From: Litorivita pollutaquae
GTDB taxonomy: Bacteria > Pseudomonadota > Alphaproteobacteria > Rhodobacterales > Rhodobacteraceae
Direction: 5' to 3'
Length of the DNA stretch: 64,000 bases
Assembly: GCF_003205515.1 (NCBI RefSeq)
Contig: NZ_KZ826486.1
Coordinates: forward strand, 1 to 64,000
The number at the start of each line of letters is the position of its first letter. The stretch's first letter is position 1. Below the pieces are notes generated by a model. The model was not told the origin of the DNA. It saw only the letters and a program-made list of their open reading frames with translations, and ran no database searches. Of the stretch, positions 55,889 to 64,000 are shown in pieces. The position numbers and the translations under genes were made by a program.

Positions 55889-58800
55889 TCAATCGCGGCT
55901 CTCGGGGGTGTCGACCAATGTGTCGAAATCATCCCCGCCAACCACATCATCAGCCATCGTTGGTGCGGCCAAAGCTGCAGCCGCTTCGGCCTCCTCGCGG
56001 CGGGCCTCCAACACAACATTATCGCGATTTGCTGCGATGTTACGCACGCGCTGTGTCGCGCCGCCGGTGCCCGCAGGGATCAAGCGGCCCACGATGACGT
56101 TCTCTTTGAGGCCAACCAATTTGTCGCGTTTCCCTTGGACAGAGGCCTCGGTGAGAACACGTGTGGTCTCTTGGAAGGACGCCGCCGAGATGAACGAACG
56201 GGTCTGAAGCGATGCTTTGGTAATCCCCAAAAGGATCGGCTCGCCCGTTGCCGGACGCCCGCCTTTGGAAATGGCCTTGGCGTTGGCTTCGTCGAACTCC
56301 GCCTTATCGACGTTTTCACCCTTGAGCAAAGTCGTCTCGCCGCTGTCCTGGATTTCCCATTTCTGCAACATCTGGCGCACGATCACTTCGATATGCTTAT
56401 CGTTGATCTTCACACCTTGCAGACGGTAAACGTCCTGAACTTCGTCGATCATATACTCGGCCAAGGCCTCGACGCCCATGATGGAAAGGATGTCATGCGG
56501 CGCAGGGTTGCCGTCCATGATGTAGTCACCCTTCTGGACGAAATCGCCTTCTTGCACGGGGATGTGTTTGCCCTTGGGCACCATGTATTCCACGGTTTCC
56601 AAGGCCTCATCCGCTGGCTCGATCGAGATCCGGCGCTTGTTCTTATAGTCGCGGCCAAAGCGCACGTAACCATCGATTTCGGCGATGATCGCGTGGTCTT
56701 TCGGACGCCGCGCTTCAAAGAGTTCGGCCACACGTGGCAGACCACCGGTAATGTCCTTGGTCTTGGCGCCCTCACGCGGAATACGCGCAACAACGTCACC
56801 CATTTTGATCTCTTGACCTTCTTCAATCGAGAGAATGGCATCGACAGACATCGGATATGTGACAGGGTTGCCCGCGTCATTGCGCACAGGTTCGCCATCC
56901 GCATCCATGATGATGATCTCGGGCTTGAGCTCGTTGCCTTTGGGGGCCGCGCGCCAATCGATAACGATCTTCTGGCTCATACCGGTCGCGTCATCGGTCT
57001 CGTCGCGCAGGGCAATACCCACGGTCAGATCGACAAACTTCGCCGTACCGGCTTTCTCTGCGATGATCGGCAAAGTGTAGGGATCCCATTCATACAGCTT
57101 GTCGCCACGCGCGATGGTGTCGCCCTCTTTGACAAACAGTTTGGTGCCATAGCCGAGCTTGTGGCTCGCGCGCTCTTCGCCCGCATCGCCCATGATCCGC
57201 AATTTCATGTTCCGGCCCATAACGAGGATCTCGCCATTGGCATTTTCCAGAACCTGCGGGTTTTCGAACTCGATCTTGCCTTCTTGACCGGCTTCTTGGA
57301 ACGACTGTTGGCCACCTTGTGCAACGCCGCCAATGTGGAATGTCCGCATCGTCAGCTGTGTGCCCGGCTCACCAATCGATTGCGCCGCGATGATGCCCAC
57401 GGCTTCGCCGGTGTTCACCATTGTGCCGCGTGCAAGGTCACGACCATAGCAGGTCGCACACACACCGTCGTCCGCTTCGCACGTCAGAGGGCTACGGATT
57501 TTGCAGGTCAGAACAGCAGCCTCTTCGATGGTGTCGGCCATGCGTTCGTCGATCAATGTGCCACGTGTGCACAGCACCTCATCGGTGCCCGGCTTGCAGA
57601 TATCCTCTGCCGCAACGCGGCCCAGAATACGTTCGCCAATGGTCGCCACAACCTCGCCGTCATTGACAGCAGGTTCCGCAGTCACGCAGCGTTCGGTTCC
57701 GCAATCACGCTCGCGCACGATGCAATCCTGCGCCACGTCCACAAGACGACGCGTCAGATAACCGGAGTTCGCCGTTTTCAAAGCCGTATCCGACAAACCT
57801 TTACGGGCACCGTGGGTCGAGTTGAAATACTCGAGAACCGTCAGGCCTTCTTTAAAGTTCGAAATGATCGGCGTTTCGATGATGTCGCCGTTCGGCTTGG
57901 CCATCAGACCACGCATCCCGCCCAGCTGTTTCATCTGGGTGACCGAGCCACGCGCACCGGAGTGGGCCATCATGTAAACCGAGTTCGGCTCCATTTCGGC
58001 GCCATCCTCGTCATGTTTGACCGACGAAATCGTGCTCATCATCGCTTCGGTGACTTTGTCGTTACACTTCGACCACGCATCGACAACTTTGTTATACTTC
58101 TCACCCTGAGTGATCAGGCCGTCCATATATTGTTGTTCGAAATCTTTCACTTGGTCGCGGGTCTCGTCAACGATTGGCCATTTGTTATCAGGCACAACCA
58201 TATCGTCCTTGCCGAATGAAATACCGGCCTTGAAGGCTTCGCGGAACCCCATGGTCATGATGTGGTCACAGAAGATGACAGACTCTTTTTGTCCGCAATA
58301 CCGGTAGACCGTATCAATGATCTGCTGCACTTCTTTCTTACGCAGCAGACGGTTGACCAATTCGAAGGGCGCTTTGGCGTTGAGCGGCAAAAGCGCGCCA
58401 AGACGCACACGGCCCGGCGTGGTTTCATACCGCACCATGACCTCGTTGCCTTCTTCGTCGATCTGCGGAATCCGCGAGATGATCTTCGAATGCAGGTGAA
58501 CCGCGCCGGTATCGAGCGCATATTGCACTTCGTCAATCGAGGAGAAGACCATGCCTTCGCCCTTCATGCCTTCGCGCATGATCGTGGTGTAATAGAGACC
58601 CAAGATCATATCCTGCGACGGAACAATGATCGGCGCGCCGTTTGCAGGCGACAGAACGTTGTTCGTGGACATCATCAAGACGCGCGCTTCAAGCTGTGCT
58701 TCGAGCGACAGCGGCACGTGAACCGCCATTTGGTCACCATCAAAGTCAGCGTTAAAGGCCGAGCAAACCAGCGGGTGAAGCTGGATCGCTTTCCCTTCGA

Positions 58801-60133
58801 TCAACACGGGTTCGAACGCTTGGATCCCCAGACGGTGAAGCGTCGGCGCACGGTTGAGCATGACCGGGTGTTCGCGGATCACCTCATCAAGGATATCCCA
58901 CACTTCGGGACGCTCTTTTTCCACCAACTTCTTGGCTTGCTTCACGGTGCTGCTGAGGCCCTTGGCCTCCAGACGTGAATAGATGAACGGCTTGAACAGT
59001 TCGAGCGCCATCTTCTTGGGCAAACCACATTGATGCAGCTTCAATTCCGGACCCGTCACAATGACCGAACGACCGGAGAAATCGACGCGTTTACCCAAAA
59101 GGTTTTGGCGGAAGCGGCCCTGCTTACCCTTGAGCATATCCGACAGCGATTTAAGCGGGCGTTTGTTGGCGCCGGTGATGACGCGGCCACGGCGACCATT
59201 GTCGAACAAGGCATCGACAGATTCTTGCAACATCCGCTTTTCGTTACGCACGATGATATCGGGCGCACGCAATTCGATCAGACGCTTCAAACGGTTGTTC
59301 CGGTTGATCACGCGGCGATACAGATCATTGAGATCCGAGGTCGCAAAACGGCCACCATCGAGCGGCACCAGAGGACGCAATTCCGGCGGGATCACCGGGA
59401 TCACGGTCAGAACCATCCACTCGGGGCGGTTGCCGGATTCAAGGAAGCTTTCGACAACCTTCAAACGCTTGATGATCTTCTTCGGCTTCAACTCGCCTGT
59501 CGCCTCTTTAAGATCGGCGCGCAGGGTTTCTGCTTCTTGCTCAAGATCAATCGCCGCCAGCATTTCGCGGATCGCTTCGGCGCCGATGTTGGCGGTGAAA
59601 GCATCCATGCCAAAGGCATCTTGGGCGTCCATATATTCTTCTTCGGTCATCATCTGACCGTATTGCAGGTCCGTCAGACCCGGTTCGATCACAACGTAGT
59701 TTTCGAAGTAGAGCACGCGTTCCAGATCGCGCAGCGTCATGTCGAGCATGAGGCCGATCCGCGACGGCAGCGATTTCAGGAACCAGATATGTGCAACGGG
59801 CGAGGCCAATTCGATATGGCCCATACGCTCGCGGCGCACCTTCTGGAGTGTGACTTCGACACCGCATTTCTCGCAGACGACGCCGCGATATTTCATGCGT
59901 TTATATTTGCCGCACAGGCATTCGTAATCCTTGATCGGGCCAAAGATACGCGCGCAGAACAGACCGTCCCGCTCGGGCTTGAATGTCCGGTAGTTGATGG
60001 TCTCGGGCTTTTTGATCTCGCCATAGGACCACGAAAGGATCCGCTCTGGCGAGGCCAAAGAGACTTTGATCTCATCGAATGTTTTAACCGGTGCAACGGG
60101 GTTGAACGGGTTGTTTGTCAGTTCCTGGTTCAT
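55889..60133 (-). CDS. rpoC: RNA polymerase beta' subunit
   Basis: 1414 residues from the ATG at 60133 ([16 protein letters not shown]) with GAGGACAT upstream. The N-terminal zinc site [24 protein letters not shown] is near residue 70, the catalytic [15 protein letters not shown] with three Asp binding Mg near 457, and a second zinc cluster [19 protein letters not shown] near 890. It forms most of the active-site cleft with the beta subunit. 55 bases separate it from rpoB. Confidence 0.98.
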   Translation of the reverse strand: MNQELTNNPFNPVAPVKTFDEIKVSLASPERILSWSYGEIKKPETINYRTFKPERDGLFCARIFGPIKDYECLCGKYKRMKYRGVVCEKCGVEVTLQKVRRERMGHIELASPVAHIWFLKSLPSRIGLMLDMTLRDLERVLYFENYVVIEPGLTDLQYGQMMTEEEYMDAQDAFGMDAFTANIGAEAIREMLAAIDLEQEAETLRADLKEATGELKPKKIIKRLKVVESFLESGNRPEWMVLTVIPVIPPELRPLVPLDGGRFATSDLNDLYRRVINRNNRLKRLIELRAPDIIVRNEKRMLQESVDALFDNGRRGRVITGANKRPLKSLSDMLKGKQGRFRQNLLGKRVDFSGRSVIVTGPELKLHQCGLPKKMALELFKPFIYSRLEAKGLSSTVKQAKKLVEKERPEVWDILDEVIREHPVMLNRAPTLHRLGIQAFEPVLIEGKAIQLHPLVCSAFNADFDGDQMAVHVPLSLEAQLEARVLMMSTNNVLSPANGAPIIVPSQDMILGLYYTTIMREGMKGEGMVFSSIDEVQYALDTGAVHLHSKIISRIPQIDEEGNEVMVRYETTPGRVRLGALLPLNAKAPFELVNRLLRKKEVQQIIDTVYRYCGQKESVIFCDHIMTMGFREAFKAGISFGKDDMVVPDNKWPIVDETRDQVKDFEQQYMDGLITQGEKYNKVVDAWSKCNDKVTEAMMSTISSVKHDEDGAEMEPNSVYMMAHSGARGSVTQMKQLGGMRGLMAKPNGDIIETPIISNFKEGLTVLEYFNSTHGARKGLSDTALKTANSGYLTRRLVDVAQDCIVRERDCGTERCVTAEPAVNDGEVVATIGERILGRVAAEDICKPGTDEVLCTRGTLIDERMADTIEEAAVLTCKIRSPLTCEADDGVCATCYGRDLARGTMVNTGEAVGIIAAQSIGEPGTQLTMRTFHIGGVAQGGQQSFQEAGQEGKIEFENPQVLENANGEILVMGRNMKLRIMGDAGEERASHKLGYGTKLFVKEGDTIARGDKLYEWDPYTLPIIAEKAGTAKFVDLTVGIALRDETDDATGMSQKIVIDWRAAPKGNELKPEIIIMDADGEPVRNDAGNPVTYPMSVDAILSIEEGQEIKMGDVVARIPREGAKTKDITGGLPRVAELFEARRPKDHAIIAEIDGYVRFGRDYKNKRRISIEPADEALETVEYMVPKGKHIPVQEGDFVQKGDYIMDGNPAPHDILSIMGVEALAEYMIDEVQDVYRLQGVKINDKHIEVIVRQMLQKWEIQDSGETTLLKGENVDKAEFDEANAKAISKGGRPATGEPILLGITKASLQTRSFISAASFQETTRVLTEASVQGKRDKLVGLKENVIVGRLIPAGTGGATQRVRNIAANRDNVVLEARREEAEAAAALAAPTMADDVVGGDDFDTLVDTPESRD

Positions 60134-60188
60134 TTTGATGTCCTCAAATTGGTTGCGGAAGGGGGGAAGGGAATAAAAGCCGAAGCCC

Positions 60189-63100
60189 TTATTCGTCCTC
60201 CTCCGCATCCAGGAGTTCCATGTTCAGGCCAAGGCCGCGGACTTCTTTGACGAGCACGTTAAAGCTCTCGGGCACGCCCGCTTCAAAGTTGTCTTCGCCT
60301 TTAACGATGCTTTCATAGACCTTGGTCCGGCCCGCCACGTCATCCGACTTGACGGTGAGCATCTCCTGAAGCGTATAGGCCGCGCCATAAGCTTCGAGCG
60401 CCCAGACTTCCATTTCCCCGAAACGCTGACCACCGAACTGCGCTTTACCACCCAGCGGCTGCTGTGTGACGAGGCTGTATGGACCGGTCGAACGCGCGTG
60501 GATTTTGTCGTCCACCAAGTGGTGCAGTTTGAGCAGGTATTTCATACCCACGGTGACCTTACGGGCAAATTGCTCGCCTGTGCGGCCGTCAAACAGAACC
60601 GATTGACCCGAGGTGTCGAAACCGGCACGCGTCAGCGCATCGTTCACGTCTGCCTCTTTGGCACCATCGAAGACCGGTGTTGCGACCGGAACACCGCGGG
60701 TTACATTGCCCGCCGCTTCGATCAATTGATCGTCTTCCATGCCTTCGATGCCTTCGGCATAGACGTCATCGCCATAAGCGATGCGCATTGCCTCTTTCAC
60801 CGGCGTCAGGTCGCCAGACCGGCGGTAGCCTTGCAAGGCCTCGTCGATCTTCAAACCAAGGCCGCGCGCGGCCCAACCGGTGTGCGTCTCAAGGATCTGA
60901 CCGACGTTCATACGCGACGGAACACCGAGCGGGTTCAAGCAGAAGTCAACCGGTGTGCCATCGGCAAGGAACGGCATGTCTTCCATCGGAACAACGCGGG
61001 AAATCACACCTTTGTTGCCGTGACGACCGGCCATTTTGTCACCCGGTTGCAGCTTACGCTTCACCGCGATGAACACTTTGACCATTTTCATCACACCCGG
61101 GGGCAGATCATCGCCGCGGCGTACCTTCTCGACCTTATCCTCAAAGCGCGCATCAAGAGCCCGTTTCTGGATCTCGTATTGCTCGTTCAGAGCCTCGACG
61201 ATCTGTGCGTCTTTCTCGTCTTCAAGCGCCAGCTGCCACCATTGACCACGGCTCAGCATACCGAGCAGGTCTTCGGTGATTTCCGAATTCGGCTTGACGC
61301 CTTTCGGACCTTTGACGGCGATTTTGCCCATCATCAGGTCTTTCAAGCGCGCATAGATGTTGCGGTCCAGAATGGCCAACTCATCGTCGCGGTCACGCGC
61401 CAGACGCTCGACTTCTTCACGCTCGATTTGCAGGGCACGTTCGTCTTTTTCCACACCGTGGCGGTTAAAGACGCGCACTTCCACAACCGTGCCGAAATCA
61501 CCCGGTTTCACACGCAGCGATGTATCGCGCACGTCCGAAGCTTTCTCGCCGAAGATGGCACGCAGAAGCTTTTCTTCCGGTGTCATCGGGCTTTCGCCCT
61601 TCGGTGTGATTTTACCAACCAGAATATCGCCCGGCTCAACGTCCGCACCGATATACACGATACCCGCTTCGTCGAGGTTGCGCAGAGCTTCCTCGCCGAC
61701 GTTGGGAATGTCGCGGGTGATCTCTTCCGGCCCGAGTTTGGTATCACGCGCGGCGACTTCGAATTCCTCGATATGGATCGAAGTGAACACGTCGTCGCGG
61801 GCAATCCGCTCGGAGATCAGAATGGAGTCTTCGTAGTTGTAGCCGTTCCAGGGCATAAACGCGACGACCACGTTTTTACCCAAAGCCAATTCACCGATAT
61901 CGGTCGACGGACCATCGGCAATCACTTCGCCTTTGGTGACCGTGTCGCCAACTTTGACCAACGGACGTTGGTTGATACATGTGTTCTGGTTCGAACGCTG
62001 GAACTTGCGCATACGGTAGATGTCCACACCCGCGTCGCCCAATTCGAGATCATGCGTGGCACGAATAACGATACGCTGCGCATCGACTTGGTCAATGATA
62101 CCCGCGCGTTTCGCCATGATCGCAGCGCCGGAATCCCGCGCGACAATCTCTTCGATACCGGTGCCGACCAATGGCGCCTCGGCGCGCAAAAGCGGAACCG
62201 CCTGACGCATCATGTTCGAGCCCATCAAGGCACGGTTGGCGTCATCGTTTTCAAGGAACGGGATCAGCGAGGCCGCGACCGAAACCAACTGTTTCGGGCT
62301 AACGTCAATGAGATCCACGCTTTCGTTCGGCGCGAGCATATATTCGCCCGATTGACGGGTGGACACCAGATCGTTGATGAACTTGCCGCTCTCGTCGAGG
62401 TTGGCGTTCGCCTGCGCAACGGTATGACGCTGCTCTTCGGTGGCGGACATATAGTGAACTTCATCCGTCACCTGACCATCTTTGACGGTGCGATAGGGTG
62501 TTTCGATAAAGCCGTATTTGTTCACCCGCGCAAAGGTCGCAAGCGAGTTGATCAGACCAATATTCGGCCCTTCAGGCGTTTCAATCGGGCACATCCGACC
62601 ATAGTGAGTGGCGTGAACGTCACGCACCTCAAAACCGGCACGTTCGCGCGTCAAACCACCCGGCCCAAGCGCCGAGAGGCGGCGTTTGTGCGTCACTTCC
62701 GACAAGGGGTTGGTTTGGTCCATGAATTGCGACAGCTGCGAAGAGCCGAAGAATTCCCGCACGGCAGCGGCGGCAGGTTTCGCATTGATCAGGTCTTGCG
62801 GCATGACGGTGTCGATCTCGACCGACGACATGCGTTCTTTGATCGCGCGCTCCATCCGCAAAAGGCCAACGCGGTACTGGTTTTCCATCAGTTCGCCAAC
62901 CGAACGAACACGGCGGTTGCCAAGGTGGTCGATATCGTCGATATCGCCTTTGCCGTCGCGCAATTCAACCAGAGCCTTGATGCAGGCGACAATGTCTTCG
63001 CGGCGCAATGTGCGCTGTGTGTCTTCGGCATCGAGAGCAAGGCGCATGTTCATTTTCACCCGGCCAACCGCCGAGAGATCGTAGCGTTCGCTATCGAAGA

Positions 63101-64000
63101 ACAACGTGTCGAACAGGTTCGAGGCCGCTTCAACGGTGGGCGGCTCGCCCGGGCGCATCACGCGGTAGATATCCATAAGCGCGGTGTCGCGGCCCATGTT
63201 TTTATCCATCGCCATGGTGTTACGCATATAGGCGCCGACATTGATGTTATCGATATCCAGAACCGGAATTTCGGTCACACCCGCATCAACCAGCTCCTTC
63301 ACGGTGCCGCCGATCAATTCGCCGTCCTTGTCATATTCCAGCGTCAGCTCGTCGCCCGCTTCGACATAGATCGCGCCGTTTTCTTCGTTGATGATGTCCT
63401 TGGCGACAAATTTCCCAACGATATGTTCAAACGGAACCAACAGGTCTGTCACATTGCCTTCGTCGATCAATTTCTTGACCGCGCGCGGGGTGATTTTCTT
63501 GCTGGCTTCGGCGATGACTTCACCGGTGGCCGCATCTACAAGATCATAGGTCGGACGGGTGCCGCGCACGCGATCAGGGAAGAATTTGGTGACCCAACCC
63601 TTGCCTTTTTCGAGCGTGAAATCGACGGTGTCATAATAGGCGTCCATGATCGCTTCTTGATCGAGACCCAGCGCATAAAGCAGCGTGGTCACCGGCAATT
63701 TGCGACGACGGTCAATACGGCAGAAGACGATGTCTTTGGCGTCGAATTCGAAATCGAGCCACGAACCGCGATAGGGAATGATGCGGCAGGCGAAGAGCAG
63801 CTTACCCGAGCTGTGGGTCTTGCCTTTGTCGTGATCGAAGAACACGCCGGGCGAGCGGTGCATTTGCGACACGATCACGCGTTCGGTGCCGTTCACGACA
63901 AATGTGCCGTTCGGCGTCATCAAAGGCATATCGCCCATGAATACATCTTGTTCTTTGATGTCTTTGACCGATTTGTTACCGGTGTCTTCATCCACATCAA
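60189..64000 (-). CDS. rpoB: RNA polymerase beta subunit (partial, N-terminus outside window)
   Basis: About 1270 C-terminal residues are present; the frame is open to the window edge, so the first GTG (63995) is internal ([20 protein letters not shown]). The rifampicin region [30 protein letters not shown] has the sensitive-type Asp, His and Ser. [20 protein letters not shown] and [26 protein letters not shown] are the catalytic and switch blocks. The C-terminus ends [12 protein letters not shown]. Confidence 0.98.
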   Translation of the reverse strand, partial: DVDEDTGNKSVKDIKEQDVFMGDMPLMTPNGTFVVNGTERVIVSQMHRSPGVFFDHDKGKTHSSGKLLFACRIIPYRGSWLDFEFDAKDIVFCRIDRRRKLPVTTLLYALGLDQEAIMDAYYDTVDFTLEKGKGWVTKFFPDRVRGTRPTYDLVDAATGEVIAEASKKITPRAVKKLIDEGNVTDLLVPFEHIVGKFVAKDIINEENGAIYVEAGDELTLEYDKDGELIGGTVKELVDAGVTEIPVLDIDNINVGAYMRNTMAMDKNMGRDTALMDIYRVMRPGEPPTVEAASNLFDTLFFDSERYDLSAVGRVKMNMRLALDAEDTQRTLRREDIVACIKALVELRDGKGDIDDIDHLGNRRVRSVGELMENQYRVGLLRMERAIKERMSSVEIDTVMPQDLINAKPAAAAVREFFGSSQLSQFMDQTNPLSEVTHKRRLSALGPGGLTRERAGFEVRDVHATHYGRMCPIETPEGPNIGLINSLATFARVNKYGFIETPYRTVKDGQVTDEVHYMSATEEQRHTVAQANANLDESGKFINDLVSTRQSGEYMLAPNESVDLIDVSPKQLVSVAASLIPFLENDDANRALMGSNMMRQAVPLLRAEAPLVGTGIEEIVARDSGAAIMAKRAGIIDQVDAQRIVIRATHDLELGDAGVDIYRMRKFQRSNQNTCINQRPLVKVGDTVTKGEVIADGPSTDIGELALGKNVVVAFMPWNGYNYEDSILISERIARDDVFTSIHIEEFEVAARDTKLGPEEITRDIPNVGEEALRNLDEAGIVYIGADVEPGDILVGKITPKGESPMTPEEKLLRAIFGEKASDVRDTSLRVKPGDFGTVVEVRVFNRHGVEKDERALQIEREEVERLARDRDDELAILDRNIYARLKDLMMGKIAVKGPKGVKPNSEITEDLLGMLSRGQWWQLALEDEKDAQIVEALNEQYEIQKRALDARFEDKVEKVRRGDDLPPGVMKMVKVFIAVKRKLQPGDKMAGRHGNKGVISRVVPMEDMPFLADGTPVDFCLNPLGVPSRMNVGQILETHTGWAARGLGLKIDEALQGYRRSGDLTPVKEAMRIAYGDDVYAEGIEGMEDDQLIEAAGNVTRGVPVATPVFDGAKEADVNDALTRAGFDTSGQSVLFDGRTGEQFARKVTVGMKYLLKLHHLVDDKIHARSTGPYSLVTQQPLGGKAQFGGQRFGEMEVWALEAYGAAYTLQEMLTVKSDDVAGRTKVYESIVKGEDNFEAGVPESFNVLVKEVRGLGLNMELLDAEEDE

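Noticed and set aside
56135-58219. A 694-codon open frame antisense to rpoC
   Set aside because: Same cause; it mirrors conserved rpoC codons and has no domain of its own.

Overview
The window looks like a chromosomal segment of a Rhodobacterales (Roseobacter/Rhodobacter-type) alphaproteobacterium. This rests on the bztABCD amino-acid transport operon, the rpmH-rnpA-yidD-ttcA-yidC-engB-argB order, an ATP12-family chaperone gene and the style of the ribosomal-protein cluster. No species can be named from the sequence alone.

Positions 1-7350 are a visibly more AT-rich integrated element abutting the 3' end of a tRNA-Arg(ACG) gene. From left to right it carries the tail of an IS3-family insertion sequence, a KAP-type P-loop NTPase gene that the IS has cut short, about 1 kb without a gene but with a striking array of GGGACA/TGTCCC repeats and a nested inverted repeat, a small CxxC protein, a divergent XRE repressor with a candidate operator, a 59-codon gene, a helix-turn-helix protein, a ClpP-type prohead protease fused to a major capsid protein, an AlpA-like factor and a tyrosine integrase. 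No terminase, portal or tail gene is visible. It therefore resembles a capsid-encoding phage satellite or a very reduced prophage. Its left end lies outside the window.

Positions 7427-32387 are ordinary core genome: a membrane-anchored protein of unknown function, an orphan sensor kinase, a TVP38/flavin-oxidoreductase pair, the rpmH-yidC region, an EAL protein with a decayed GGDEF domain, an outer-membrane barrel protein, argB, a sterol-desaturase/SixA pair, the bzt operon, and a minus-strand run from a Do-type protease to an ATP12 chaperone.

Positions 32532-53272 hold the str, S10, spc and alpha ribosomal-protein genes, almost all on the minus strand. The sequence divides them into five units, each with a candidate promoter and a terminator: rpsL-rpsG-fusA-tuf-rpsJ-rplC-rplD-rplW; rplB-rpsS-rplV-rpsC-rplP; rpmC to rpmD; rplO-secY-adk; rpsM-rpsK-rpoA-rplQ. 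A plus-strand 2-oxoglutarate/Fe(II) oxygenase-like gene sits between rplP and rpmC. After two flanking genes (a rhamnosyltransferase-like protein and a DMT transporter), rpoC and most of rpoB fill the right end; the rpoB start is outside the window.
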